A stretch of 33,952 nucleotides of DNA from a virus. The first letter of the stretch is position 1, and every line of letters starts with the position of its first letter. Location of the stretch: IMG/VR virus record IMGVR_UViG_3300035180_001005, positions 1 to 33,952 of that record; one strand, written 5' to 3'. Positions 6,570-14,611 of this stretch are shown one piece after another. Made by a program: the position numbers and the translations under genes. The notes under the pieces were generated by a model. It was not told the DNA's origin and did no database searches. It saw only the letters and a program-made list of their open reading frames with translations.

Positions 6570-8419
6570 TGAGCGCCGAAGGTGCGGGCGGATCTCCGGG
6601 GCCGTGGACCGGCGACGGTCGCTGCCTCATCGCGTGGGGCTCGGGCACTGGCCCCACGTTCGCAGCCGACCCCGAGGGCAAGCCGATCAAAGAAAAGCTG
6701 CTCGGCACCTGCGAGGTCTGGCGGGCGATCGACTCGGAGAGCGGCGGCCCAGCCGTCTGCATCGGCGAAACCGACGCCGAGGCATTCCTCGACGAGCACA
6801 TCGCGAACGGCAGCCGGGCGACCTACTGGGTCATGGAGAAGGCCGCCGGCGGCGGCTTGCGCCAAGTCGGCCCGACCATCGACGTCGAGATGCCCGGGCG
6901 CCCAGGCGCCTCGGCTGACGTGACGCCGCCGACGCCGCCCGACGATCTGCGCGCGAGGCGCACCAGCAAGGGCAACCTGATCTCGTGGCTGCCATCCTGC
7001 GACGACGAGAGCGGCGTTCTGGCCTATCTCATCTACAGCGCCAACGAGCATCAGCCCGACGCCGTGCTTTGGGTCGACGAGGAGAACGACCGCATCCAGA
7101 AGACGGATGCGCACCGGCTGGAGTGGACCGACGAAACGACGGACGCGAACAAGCCCTACATCATGCGGGCGATCGACCGTGCCCTCAACCTCTCCGACCC
7201 GACCGGCAAGGCGATCCCGACCCCCGGCAAGGTACGCGAGCCGGTTGAGCCGGTGGTGCCAGTAGGCTTCGAGGCGTGGAACCTCGCTCAGAACCCGCGC
7301 TTTCATTACAACATCAGCGACGGGTGGATGCCAGACTGGGACTTTACCGACCAGCACTCCGGGATTTACACGAACCCGCACCGTGCCGTCAAAGCGTATC
7401 CGAGCGTATACCCACCGGCTCCCGCCGACGCGATTGTCACGATCCGGTGGCCCTACTACGGGCAGTGGAACTTCTGGACGGTGCCCGTCCCTCTGCCGGA
7501 CAACTTCGGCACGTCCTTCTGGGCGCTGGCGACGTGGTTTGCTAACAATCGCAACGCCTATCTCAAGTACGCCTTTGACTGCACGCCGATGGTCAAGTGC
7601 TACGACTCGGACGGCCTGCTGATCGGCTCCGTTCCCCTCGACAACATCGGAGGGTTCGCTGGCGATGAGGGGTATGCGCCTACGGAGTTCTCCGAGATCG
7701 CCGTGCACGGGACGCTCGCGGAGGGAACCGCGCAGGTCGCCCTCGGCTTCGGAGCTATCTACGGCACCAACAGCAACAACGATGAGTTCGACTTCATGTC
7801 GACCACGAAGTTCGCCCTCATGAACGACCCAGAGGTTGATCCTGTGACGCTTGACCCGCTGGAGTGGAGCAGCCAGCAGGTCGCCGTGGAGCGCGTTGAC
7901 TCGGTGCCCGGCACGGATCTTCCCGAGGGGACGAGCGAGGCGCTCTTTTTGCCACACAGTACCGGCGGGTCGGCTGGTGAGAGTGAGTACGCGCCGCTGC
8001 CGACGAGTCCATGGCGCGACGACGGCCCACTGCTGAGTGGTGACTGGATGATGCTGGAGTTTGACGCCTACATATACGGAGTCTCTGCCGGCCAGTGCTC
8101 ACTCTTCGTCGCCCTGCAGATAAGAGAAGCAGGAGGGGGCTGGCAAGAGGGCATCGTCGCGATCGAAAACGCGCCGGCGCCGCTCGGCGAGTTCACGCAC
8201 TTCAAGAAACCCGTGAGGCTGGGGCCGGACTGCGTCTCGGCCGGCGAATGCTCTGTGTATATCGGGCCCTCGGAGCTTGTTCCGGGCGGGGCGGACAACG
8301 CTGATACCTACTTCTGCAACGTCACCCTAGGCGCCGGCCCCTTCTACGCCGACGGAGACACGTCTGGCTGGGAGTGGGCCGGCGCGGCGCACAACTCGCC
8401 GTCGAGGACAGCCACGTGA
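6569..8419 (+). CDS. Minor tail protein with fibronectin III-like domain and carbohydrate-binding-like modules
   Basis: This 616-residue protein has its ATG overlapping the tape measure stop (TGATG). Residues about 1-115 form an N-terminal domain. At about 118-212 there is a fibronectin III-like domain (PPTPPDDLRARRTSKGNLISW through NKPYIMRAIDRALNLS). The remaining 400 residues are rich in Trp, Tyr and Asn and look like two beta-sandwich modules of the carbohydrate-binding kind: NLAQNPRFHYNISDGWMPDW starts the first, and the second contains DGPLLSGDWMMLEFDAYIYG. The position after the tape measure suggests a distal tail or adsorption component. Domain naming is by pattern only. Confidence 0.65.
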   Translation: MSAEGAGGSPGPWTGDGRCLIAWGSGTGPTFAADPEGKPIKEKLLGTCEVWRAIDSESGGPAVCIGETDAEAFLDEHIANGSRATYWVMEKAAGGGLRQVGPTIDVEMPGRPGASADVTPPTPPDDLRARRTSKGNLISWLPSCDDESGVLAYLIYSANEHQPDAVLWVDEENDRIQKTDAHRLEWTDETTDANKPYIMRAIDRALNLSDPTGKAIPTPGKVREPVEPVVPVGFEAWNLAQNPRFHYNISDGWMPDWDFTDQHSGIYTNPHRAVKAYPSVYPPAPADAIVTIRWPYYGQWNFWTVPVPLPDNFGTSFWALATWFANNRNAYLKYAFDCTPMVKCYDSDGLLIGSVPLDNIGGFAGDEGYAPTEFSEIAVHGTLAEGTAQVALGFGAIYGTNSNNDEFDFMSTTKFALMNDPEVDPVTLDPLEWSSQQVAVERVDSVPGTDLPEGTSEALFLPHSTGGSAGESEYAPLPTSPWRDDGPLLSGDWMMLEFDAYIYGVSAGQCSLFVALQIREAGGGWQEGIVAIENAPAPLGEFTHFKKPVRLGPDCVSAGECSVYIGPSELVPGGADNADTYFCNVTLGAGPFYADGDTSGWEWAGAAHNSPSRTAT

Positions 8420-10386
8420 GCCCCACCTATGGCACCATACCGCACCGCCTGCTCGGCAACTACACGGTGTCCTGCTGCGCCGATCCTCTCGGCCTCACCT
8501 GGTCGAACAAAAACCAGGGCGGCTACGGATCAGCGTCATGGCAGCAGCTCACGCCGCCGCCGGCCTACGGCACGCCGGTCACGATCGTCTCTGAAGGCGT
8601 CCGCGTCTTCGAGGGAAAGGTCGTCAGCTCCTCACTCGCGCGCACCGGCGAGAAGCTCATCTACAACGTCGAGTGCGTCGGCCGCTTCGCCGAGCTCGCC
8701 GATGACGAGACGTATGAGGCCGTCTTCGTCCACCGCGACCTCTCCGCGTGGCAGACCACCGACTGCGGCAACTGGGCAGCGGCCTCCGACTTCCAGGTCA
8801 ACCTCGCAACCGAGGGCGCCCTCGCCTTCAAGTGGCCCGACACCGACAAGCTCATCGTGCAGCAGTCGGACCCGGACGAGGACGGCGCTACCGCCTACGA
8901 GCATATCGGCAACGCGGTCCCGCGCCACCAGGACGCCGACTTCGCCTGGCCGGCGACGCTGTGGACGGCAGCCTACTACGTCATCGGCGGCGGCCTCTCG
9001 CCGCGCCCCATCACGTCGTTTTCCTTCGATGCCTACTGGGACCTGCGGACGCCCAAGCTCGATGCCATGATGACGCCCGACTACACGAACCCTATCGGCC
9101 CCAAGGACGAGAAGTACGGCCACCGCTTCAGCCGGTACCCCCGCATCGACTACTGGACCGACTTCTACGGGCTGGATCACGCCCCGGTGACCGCATTTGT
9201 GGGCATCTACGGCGTGAACGACGCCGCCGACCTGCCGGTAGACGATCCCTGGGCGATGCGCAAGGACCCGCATCTGCTCCACCTCTTCGACGGCCGCACC
9301 TCGCACGCGAAGACCAAGCGCGTGAGGATCCGCCTGCCGCGTCATCGCGCTCGCTTGGAGACGGAGGAGCAGGAGCCCTTCCGCCTCACCGTGCACCCCG
9401 GGACGCGCATGGTGGTCATCTACGCTACATACAAGCCCGTCCGCCTGCCTGTGAACCTCAGCACCCGCTACTCGGTCAACGCCGACCACATCGTCCGCAC
9501 CAAGTGGGTTGCCGTCAATCGCATCTACGCCGAGCCCGGGGAGTATGCCGAGTTCAGCAACCTCGCGATCAGGGCGCAGGGCTTCACCGACGACGACGTC
9601 GGCGCGGCCCTTCGCTTGGTAGTGCCCGGCGCGTCCGTCCCGGCCATGCGGCTCCCCGAGATCGACCCGAAGGTCCCGACCACGAGTATCGTCGTGCCGC
9701 CGTTCACCACGAGGCTCGCGGCGATCGAGTCCCTGCTCGCCCTCTACCCTGCACAGATGTGTTGGGGCGTGTGGGAGGACGGCAGGCTCGTGGTGGCTGA
9801 GACCTACGGCGCCGTCACCATCCCAGACGGCCCCGGCGTCGAGATCGACGCCAGTCTCGATGACGAGGGCGCGGTCGACTACGCGCTCGTGGCCTATTCG
9901 CCAGCGGCAGCAGGGCAGATAGACGGGATGCTGGTGGTCAACGCGCCGGCGCTCATGACGGTCACGGCCGACGGCGACGTCAGCTATCCGCCGCTTGGCT
10001 GGCAGCCGGCCGAAGGCGACCGCGTGGCCTTCGTCGACGCTACCAGCGACACATCCGGAGCGAAGGGCGCGGAGCGTATGGGGCAGCTCGCTTGCCTCGA
10101 GCGCCTGCCCGGCCGCTGGAGCGGCACGATCACCCTGGCCGGAATCGCTGGCGCATCGACTATCCGCCCCGGATACACGATCACCTGTGGCCAGGTGACA
10201 GGAGCCCTCATCACCTCGACCACGTGCGACGCCGAGCAGGATCGCGTCACGCTCGAGCTCGGCAGCGTCGGCTACGTCGGGCGCTTCCCGGCCTCTGTTC
10301 CCGGTCGCCCCGCTACCGCGAGGCCGCGCGGCCATCGCCGGCTCACCCATCTCGACCTGCGCCTAGAGAGGCGCCGCCACAAATGA
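8416..10386 (+). CDS. Tail tip / baseplate hub-like minor tail protein
   Basis: This 656-residue protein starts at GTG 8416, overlapping the previous TGA. An ATG further upstream in frame (8374) would lie inside the preceding gene and has no SD. The N-terminal region has the beta-rich pattern of siphophage tail hub proteins (YGTPVTIVSEGVRVFEGKVVSSSLARTGEK followed by NVECVGR). The C-terminal region (GYTITCGQVTGALITSTTCDAEQDRVTLELG) resembles the OB-like end of hub proteins. It probably forms the tail tip around the tape measure. A catalytic domain is not recognisable. Confidence 0.65.
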   Translation: MSPTYGTIPHRLLGNYTVSCCADPLGLTWSNKNQGGYGSASWQQLTPPPAYGTPVTIVSEGVRVFEGKVVSSSLARTGEKLIYNVECVGRFAELADDETYEAVFVHRDLSAWQTTDCGNWAAASDFQVNLATEGALAFKWPDTDKLIVQQSDPDEDGATAYEHIGNAVPRHQDADFAWPATLWTAAYYVIGGGLSPRPITSFSFDAYWDLRTPKLDAMMTPDYTNPIGPKDEKYGHRFSRYPRIDYWTDFYGLDHAPVTAFVGIYGVNDAADLPVDDPWAMRKDPHLLHLFDGRTSHAKTKRVRIRLPRHRARLETEEQEPFRLTVHPGTRMVVIYATYKPVRLPVNLSTRYSVNADHIVRTKWVAVNRIYAEPGEYAEFSNLAIRAQGFTDDDVGAALRLVVPGASVPAMRLPEIDPKVPTTSIVVPPFTTRLAAIESLLALYPAQMCWGVWEDGRLVVAETYGAVTIPDGPGVEIDASLDDEGAVDYALVAYSPAAAGQIDGMLVVNAPALMTVTADGDVSYPPLGWQPAEGDRVAFVDATSDTSGAKGAERMGQLACLERLPGRWSGTITLAGIAGASTIRPGYTITCGQVTGALITSTTCDAEQDRVTLELGSVGYVGRFPASVPGRPATARPRGHRRLTHLDLRLERRRHK

Positions 10387-10396
10387 AGGAGTCCGC

Positions 10397-10909
10397 ATGA
10401 CCATCGCCGCTACGAGTCTGAAGTGGTACCTCTCAGGAGGCGCGACGAACAGCGACCCCGCCCTCTCGATCGGCGGCGCGCAAAGCGGCGTCGCGCTGTC
10501 GACCGCCGCACTCAACAATCTCTTCGACGACGTGACCGGCGACGAGGCAACGAGCGGATACGACGAGTACCGCCTGCTCTACTTCCAGAACATCGACGAC
10601 GACTCGAATGGCCTCGCCAACCCGATCCTGTGGATCACGACGCAGCCGCCTGGCGACGACGACCTCGAGATCGGCATCGCTGCGGCCGGCAAGAACTCCG
10701 TGGAGACCGCCATTGCCAACGACCACACCGCGCCGGCCGGCGTGACGTTCTCCGCGCCAGCGACCAAGAGCAGCGGGATCGCCCTGCCGGGCGCGCCCTA
10801 CATGCAGGACGACTATGTGGGCGTCTGGTTCCACCGGCACGTTCCGGCCGCCGCGCGCGTCATGCTCGACGACGAGTGCGCGTGGGCCGTCGAGGGCGAC
10901 ACGGTCTGA
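10397..10909 (+). CDS. Phage structural protein, probable minor tail component
   Basis: This 170-residue protein starts at ATG 10397 after SD GAAGGAG. It begins SLKWYLSGGATNSDPALSIGG and contains NLFDDVTGDEATSGYDEYRLLYFQN, a pattern I recognise from many tailed-phage virion gene clusters but for which no detailed function is known to me. A C-terminal segment (YVGVWFHRHVPAAARV) looks like beta strands. The gene lies between the hub-like protein and another tail protein, so a virion role is likely. Confidence 0.6.
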   Translation: MTIAATSLKWYLSGGATNSDPALSIGGAQSGVALSTAALNNLFDDVTGDEATSGYDEYRLLYFQNIDDDSNGLANPILWITTQPPGDDDLEIGIAAAGKNSVETAIANDHTAPAGVTFSAPATKSSGIALPGAPYMQDDYVGVWFHRHVPAAARVMLDDECAWAVEGDTV

Positions 10910-10912
10910 CAC

Positions 10913-11656
10913 ATGAATCTCGTGCGCTCAGAGCCCTCGTCCTCATGGCTGGTCTGGAACACGGTCCAGACCGGCGCGTGGGCTTCGTGGGCGTACCGGA
11001 CGACATGGACGGGAGAGGCGGTCGCGCTCGAGTCGCGAAGCCTGTGGAGCATCCTGCCGGACGAGAGCGTGGTGCGCGGCGCAGGCATCGCTTCGTGGAA
11101 TGTCGCCGAGAACGTGCGCAGCGCGCCGGCGTCCTCGTGGCGCATCGTCGATTCGAACCCCGTGCGCTCGACGCCGACGGCCGGATGGAGAGTTGCCAGT
11201 CTTATGCGCGGCGCGGCACGGTCATCATGGGACGTAGACAGGAGGTCCGACGACGTGGGCGTCATTTGCATCTACAACGGAATCAACATGAACGACGGTG
11301 TGAATACGTGGGTGCTGGCAGACGCCAGCGACCTTGGGAGCGACACGCCCGCCTACGACCAGATCCGGCACCACGATGGCTCGCTCGTCATCCACGACGT
11401 GCACAAGGAGCTTGTGACGCTCTCGGTGCCGGTGCGCGTGAAGTTCAGCGACGCGGCAACCCTCGCCGCATGGCTTGAGTCCACGCGCGCCGCCTGCCTC
11501 GCCGGCGGCTCGCTCACGTGGCAGGAATCGCCCTCGGCGCCGGTGCGCACCTTCACCATCGCCCCGAGCCCGGCGCCAAGGGTTCTGGAGGATAACCAGT
11601 TCTATCTCCAGCACACGGCACTCATCGACCTGCAGCTCACGAGGTGGGCGGAATGA
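10913..11656 (+). CDS. Tail protein with N-terminal Ser-Ser-Trp repeats
   Basis: This 247-residue protein has no strong SD before ATG 10913; translation may be coupled to the previous gene. Residues about 1-110 consist of about seven degenerate units of 14-18 residues, best seen as VRSEPSSSWLV, GAGIASWNV, VRSAPASSWRI, VRSTPTAGWRV and RGAARSSWDV. The C-terminal 135 residues form a separate beta-rich domain (LVTLSVPVRVKFSDAATLAAW, ending LIDLQLTRWAE) resembling tail proteins that pack against the tip. The repeats probably form an extended beta rod. Function is inferred. Confidence 0.6.
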   Translation: MNLVRSEPSSSWLVWNTVQTGAWASWAYRTTWTGEAVALESRSLWSILPDESVVRGAGIASWNVAENVRSAPASSWRIVDSNPVRSTPTAGWRVASLMRGAARSSWDVDRRSDDVGVICIYNGINMNDGVNTWVLADASDLGSDTPAYDQIRHHDGSLVIHDVHKELVTLSVPVRVKFSDAATLAAWLESTRAACLAGGSLTWQESPSAPVRTFTIAPSPAPRVLEDNQFYLQHTALIDLQLTRWAE

Positions 11657-12018
11657 CTGACGACGCGCGGGGCATCGCCGGCGACCGGCGCAGGAACCCG
11701 TTTCCAAGCCTCAACGACACGGAATACGAGCTATTCCTGCTCACCATCGAGAAGTGCGTCGCTGCCGGCGTCGCGTCTGCGATGGACAAGTACCAGAAAT
11801 CCAACTGCCTGCCGCACGTCGTCGACACCGATCACTTGAAGGCGGCCGTCTTCGGGGCCACGGAGTCGGGCGTCATCGGGCTCGACGACCGCGTCGGCAG
11901 TCTTGAGCGCGCCATGGCAACGCTGTCTCGGGTTACTTGGGTTGCCGTGTCGGCCTTCATCGTCGCGTTCACCGGCCTGCTTGTCGGCCTCATCCAGTTC
12001 GCCATCATCGGGAAGTGA
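11653..12018 (+). CDS. XhlA-like membrane protein, probable holin component
   Basis: This 121-residue protein starts at ATG 11653, overlapping the previous stop (ATGA). It has a soluble N-terminus, a short coiled segment (IGLDDRVGSLERAMATLSRV) and one C-terminal membrane helix at about 96-119 (TWVAVSAFIVAFTGLLVGLIQFAII). This layout matches XhlA-type lysis accessory proteins, which act with a holin. Its last codons are duplicated at 12979-13009, directly before the endolysin. The gene originally probably abutted the endolysin gene. Confidence 0.6.
   Translation: MTDDARGIAGDRRRNPFPSLNDTEYELFLLTIEKCVAAGVASAMDKYQKSNCLPHVVDTDHLKAAVFGATESGVIGLDDRVGSLERAMATLSRVTWVAVSAFIVAFTGLLVGLIQFAIIGK
11986..12016 (+). 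repeat. Direct repeat flanking the HNH module, left copy
   Basis: These 31 bases at the end of the XhlA-like gene match 12979-13009 at 27 of 31 positions, with 16 identical bases at the start (11986-12001). The sequence encodes GLIQFAIIG here and GLIQFVVIG in the right copy, so the reading phase is kept. Confidence 0.85.
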
Positions 12019-12545
12019 TAAGGTGGTTCTGGCCTGAGTCCACGATTCACGGATGCTTTGCGCGGATGGAATGGTCCGGAACAGAGGTCGCCTTTCTGAG
12101 GCGCAATGCAGAGCGTGGTGCGCGCTGCATAGCCGACGAGCTTGGCCGCTCCGTCGCTTCCGTCGAACGCCAGGCCTACCGTCTGCGCGTGTCCCTGCGC
12201 CGCTCAGGGAGCCGCCGTGGAGCGGTCCTCGGCCAGCCCCGCGGCGTGTCTATCTCCCGGCTGATACGCGAGAGCGTGGTCAGTGGTCAGATTCCGGCAG
12301 AAGCATTGGACGCGCGCATTGCGCTCGGCGCCGGCGCTGATCTCTGCCCGGGCTGCGGCATTCGCGAGATTGCCGTCGCATCCTCAGGCCTCTGCCGCCC
12401 CTGCCATCTGCGGCGCCTGGCCGCCGCCCACCGCGACGCCCTCGCTGACCTCGCCGCCGAAAGGGATGCGCTGCAGGAGCTATGGACCTGCCGGCAGCAG
12501 GTCAAGCGAGCCAAGCAAGCCATCGATATGGAGGTCGGCGTATGA
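12015..12545 (+). CDS. Putative DNA-binding protein: helix-turn-helix plus zinc ribbon
   Basis: This 176-residue protein starts at GTG 12015, overlapping the preceding TGA, a style used elsewhere in this genome. ATG 12066 is an alternative start. Residues about 19-60 (MEWSGTEVAFLRRNAERGARC, then IADELGRSVASVERQAYRLRV) match a Myb/GcrA-like trihelical DNA-binding domain. Residues 111-130 hold a CxxC...CxxC zinc ribbon (CPGCG and CRPC). The C-terminus is a charged helix. The next gene encodes an HNH nuclease and overlaps it by 4 bases. Both lie inside the 31-bp direct repeat and look like one inserted module. The protein could regulate or target the nuclease (inference). Confidence 0.65.
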   Translation: MIRWFWPESTIHGCFARMEWSGTEVAFLRRNAERGARCIADELGRSVASVERQAYRLRVSLRRSGSRRGAVLGQPRGVSISRLIRESVVSGQIPAEALDARIALGAGADLCPGCGIREIAVASSGLCRPCHLRRLAAAHRDALADLAAERDALQELWTCRQQVKRAKQAIDMEVGV

Positions 12546-12964
12546 GCCTGTTCGCCCATCCTTGCCCATCCTGCGGGGCCAGAATCCCGGTCGGCGGCGT
12601 CTGCCCCGTATGCGGGCCCGCAGGCAGCTTCCGGGCATCCTCGTGTCGCATCTGCGGCGTGCGCACGGAGGCAGGAGCGGAGTACTGCCCGGCGCACTCG
12701 GCCGAGCAGGAGCGGCTCCTGAGTCAGCCTTGGCGGGCGGGCTACTACGACCCGGCATATCTGCGGAATCGCGAACTGGCCTGGAAGCGGGCCGCCGGGC
12801 ACTGTGAAGTCTGCGGCATTCCGATCGCGCGCGCGGCCGCCGAGTGCGACCACATCGTGCCCCTGCGTGACGGAGGCACGAACCTTATAGAAAATCTGCG
12901 CTGGGAGTGCGTCACCTGTCATCGCAAGAAGACGAGGCTCGACCGCCGCCGGCGCGCCGGATAG
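12542..12964 (+). CDS. HNH endonuclease with multiple zinc knuckles
   Basis: This 140-residue protein starts at ATG 12542 (ATGA overlap). The N-terminus has three CxxC pairs (C8/C11, C21/C24, C35/C38) and C49/H52. The catalytic HNH domain is at about 76-130: CEVCG (88-92), the DH of CDHIVPL (103-104), N114 and N118, and CVTCH (123-127). All expected core residues are present. Together with the upstream gene it separates the XhlA-like gene from the endolysin gene, between two copies of the XhlA gene end. This is typical of a free-standing homing-type nuclease. A packaging role is less likely, being far from terminase. Confidence 0.85.
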   Translation: MSLFAHPCPSCGARIPVGGVCPVCGPAGSFRASSCRICGVRTEAGAEYCPAHSAEQERLLSQPWRAGYYDPAYLRNRELAWKRAAGHCEVCGIPIARAAAECDHIVPLRDGGTNLIENLRWECVTCHRKKTRLDRRRRAG

Positions 12965-12978
12965 GGGGCATGAGCATG

Positions 12979-13009
12979 GGCCTCATCCAGTTCGTTGTCA
13001 TCGGGAGGT
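12979..13009 (+). repeat. Direct repeat flanking the HNH module, right copy
   Basis: This is a diverged copy (27 of 31 bases) of 11986-12016. It lies in a 13-codon open stretch (ATG 12970 to TAG 13009-13011) and ends in GGGAGGT, which serves as the SD of the endolysin GTG at 13014. The left copy has GGGAAGT at this place, a weaker SD. Confidence 0.85.
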
Positions 13010-13013
13010 AGCC

Positions 13014-13658
13014 GTGAACGTGCCGAAGCTGAAAGAAGAAATGCGGTTCTATGCCGTTGAGCACGGCCTCCCCGTGCCGCGCGTGGCGTGGAAGTCGAAT
13101 GTCTGGGGCGTGGGTGCAAGGACGCTCGCCTGGAGAGTGTCCGGTCACTACGGCAAGGCGACCACCGACAAGGCCAAGCTCTGGCGTCACTTCAACCCGC
13201 CGACGCTCGGCGAGCGCATCGTGGCTGTGGCCGCCAAGGAAGTCGGCACGACCGAGCACCCGCCGGGGAGCAACGACGGGACGCGAGTACACGTCTACCA
13301 GTCCAGCACCGGGGCCTACCGAGCGCCCTGGTGCGCCTCGTTCGTCCTCTGGGTCCTGCGGCAGGCGGGTTATAACGGGCAGGTCGCGCCGACGCCCGCC
13401 TACGTGCCCAGTTGGACAAACATGATCAAGGTAGGAGGCGGCGGCTGGGAGTCGGTCGCGTTCGAACGCGCCCGTCCCGGCGACCTCGTCACTCTCTGGC
13501 AGTCGGAGCACATCGAGATCGTGACCGGGCGCGACGGCGACTACCTCCTCTGCATCGGTGGCAACACCTCGCCGGTCGGCCAGAACAGCAACGGCGGCAT
13601 GGTTGCGCGTACCCGGCGGCACCGCTCGGAAGTCACCGTTATCGGCAGGGCCTCATAG
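13014..13658 (+). CDS. CHAP-domain endolysin
   Basis: This is a 214-residue peptidoglycan hydrolase (amidase or endopeptidase) acting at lysis. GTG 13014 follows SD GGGAGGT at normal spacing. Residues 1-60 are a small N-terminal region (LKEEMRFYAVEHGLPVPRV, then WGVGARTLAWRVSGHYG). The CHAP/NlpC-type domain spans about 65-214, with the nucleophile Cys107 in PWCASFV, His166 in SEHIEIV and Asn184 in IGGNTS. There is no signal peptide, so export depends on a holin. Candidates are the XhlA-like protein upstream and the two-helix protein at 18587. Confidence 0.85.
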   Translation: MNVPKLKEEMRFYAVEHGLPVPRVAWKSNVWGVGARTLAWRVSGHYGKATTDKAKLWRHFNPPTLGERIVAVAAKEVGTTEHPPGSNDGTRVHVYQSSTGAYRAPWCASFVLWVLRQAGYNGQVAPTPAYVPSWTNMIKVGGGGWESVAFERARPGDLVTLWQSEHIEIVTGRDGDYLLCIGGNTSPVGQNSNGGMVARTRRHRSEVTVIGRAS

Positions 13659-13681
13659 CCCGCCAGACAAGGAGCTGACCC

Positions 13682-14575
13682 ATGGCAGGAATGAGCAACT
13701 ACGCAGAGCAGCAGCTGCTCGACTGGTACTACCGCGGGGCGACGTGGACGGGGGCCGACCCCTACATCCGCCTCTACTCGACGAACCCGACCGATTTTGA
13801 GTCGAACCCTCCGACTGGCGGCACCGAGATGGTCGGCACCGGCTATACCCAGTACGGCCAGCTCGCCGCACGCGGCTCGACCAACTGGGAGGTCATCGCG
13901 TCCGGCAACGGCATGGTCGGCCAGAACAAGCAGACCGCCGCCTTCTCGTGGTCGAACGGCTCGGACTGGCCCGCAATCAACGGCGCGGCACTCTTCGACG
14001 GCAACGCCAGCGGCTCCAACCTCATCTGGGGCGGTGTGTTAACCACGCCGCGTGACCCCTCCACTGGCGACATAGCACGATTCGCGGCCGGGGCCATGCA
14101 GTTCAAGCTCGACACGACCACGCTGGCGGGCGTCAGCACAGAGTCCAAGACGGCCATGCTCCAACACCTGTTCATTGGCGACCAGTCGGCTAACCGCGTC
14201 CCGGCTACGGCCTACCTGGCCGTCTATACGTCGGCCACGGCTATCAACCTGATGACAGGCGCGAATGGGACCGAGGTGTCCACTTCGGGCACCAACTACT
14301 CCCGCGCAGCCATCACGTCATCGACGTTCTGGACCGCAGCTGCCCCGAGCGGAACCGGCTATAAGATTACTAATGCCTCCGACGTGAAGTCGTGGAGCGC
14401 CGCAGGGACGGCATGGGGCGTCTGCCGCTACGTCGCTCTCGTAGACACCGCCTCTGGAGCAATCGGCCACTACTACGCTATCAAGCAGCTTACGTCCGAC
14501 ATCCAGATCGACGCCGGGGACACCTTCTCTATCGCTGCGGGCGACCTCTACATCAGCCTTGACGAGTCGAACTGA
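13682..14575 (+). CDS. Tail fibre-like protein with two tandem Gp80-type domains
   Basis: This 297-residue protein starts at ATG 13682 after SD AAGGAG. The start NYAEQQLLDWYYRGATWTG and the pattern YIRLYST...GGTEMVGTGY match small phage tail fibre-type proteins (Gp80-like). The second half repeats the plan: YLAVYTSA...NGTEVSTSGTNYSRAAIT, then an end rich in beta strands. The ends of the two halves also align (DIARFAAGAMQFKLD with GDTFSIAAGDLYISLD). It is therefore an internal duplication, about residues 8-140 and 150-297. Probably a virion surface or fibre protein; the receptor is unknown. Confidence 0.65.
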   Translation: MAGMSNYAEQQLLDWYYRGATWTGADPYIRLYSTNPTDFESNPPTGGTEMVGTGYTQYGQLAARGSTNWEVIASGNGMVGQNKQTAAFSWSNGSDWPAINGAALFDGNASGSNLIWGGVLTTPRDPSTGDIARFAAGAMQFKLDTTTLAGVSTESKTAMLQHLFIGDQSANRVPATAYLAVYTSATAINLMTGANGTEVSTSGTNYSRAAITSSTFWTAAAPSGTGYKITNASDVKSWSAAGTAWGVCRYVALVDTASGAIGHYYAIKQLTSDIQIDAGDTFSIAAGDLYISLDESN

Positions 14576-14611
14576 GAAGGGAGACCGTTCCTGTGAACCG
14601 AAAGGATTGAG

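Noticed and set aside
6563-7957. Long minus-strand open frame (464 codons) opposite the fibronectin-type tail gene
   Set aside because: GC-rich codon third positions remove stops on the opposite strand. The product is Arg/Gly/Val-rich without motifs, and the + strand gene has clear domains.
8632-10350. Long minus-strand open frame (572 codons) opposite the hub-like gene
   Set aside because: Same cause; no SD, no recognisable domain, fully antisense to a supported gene.
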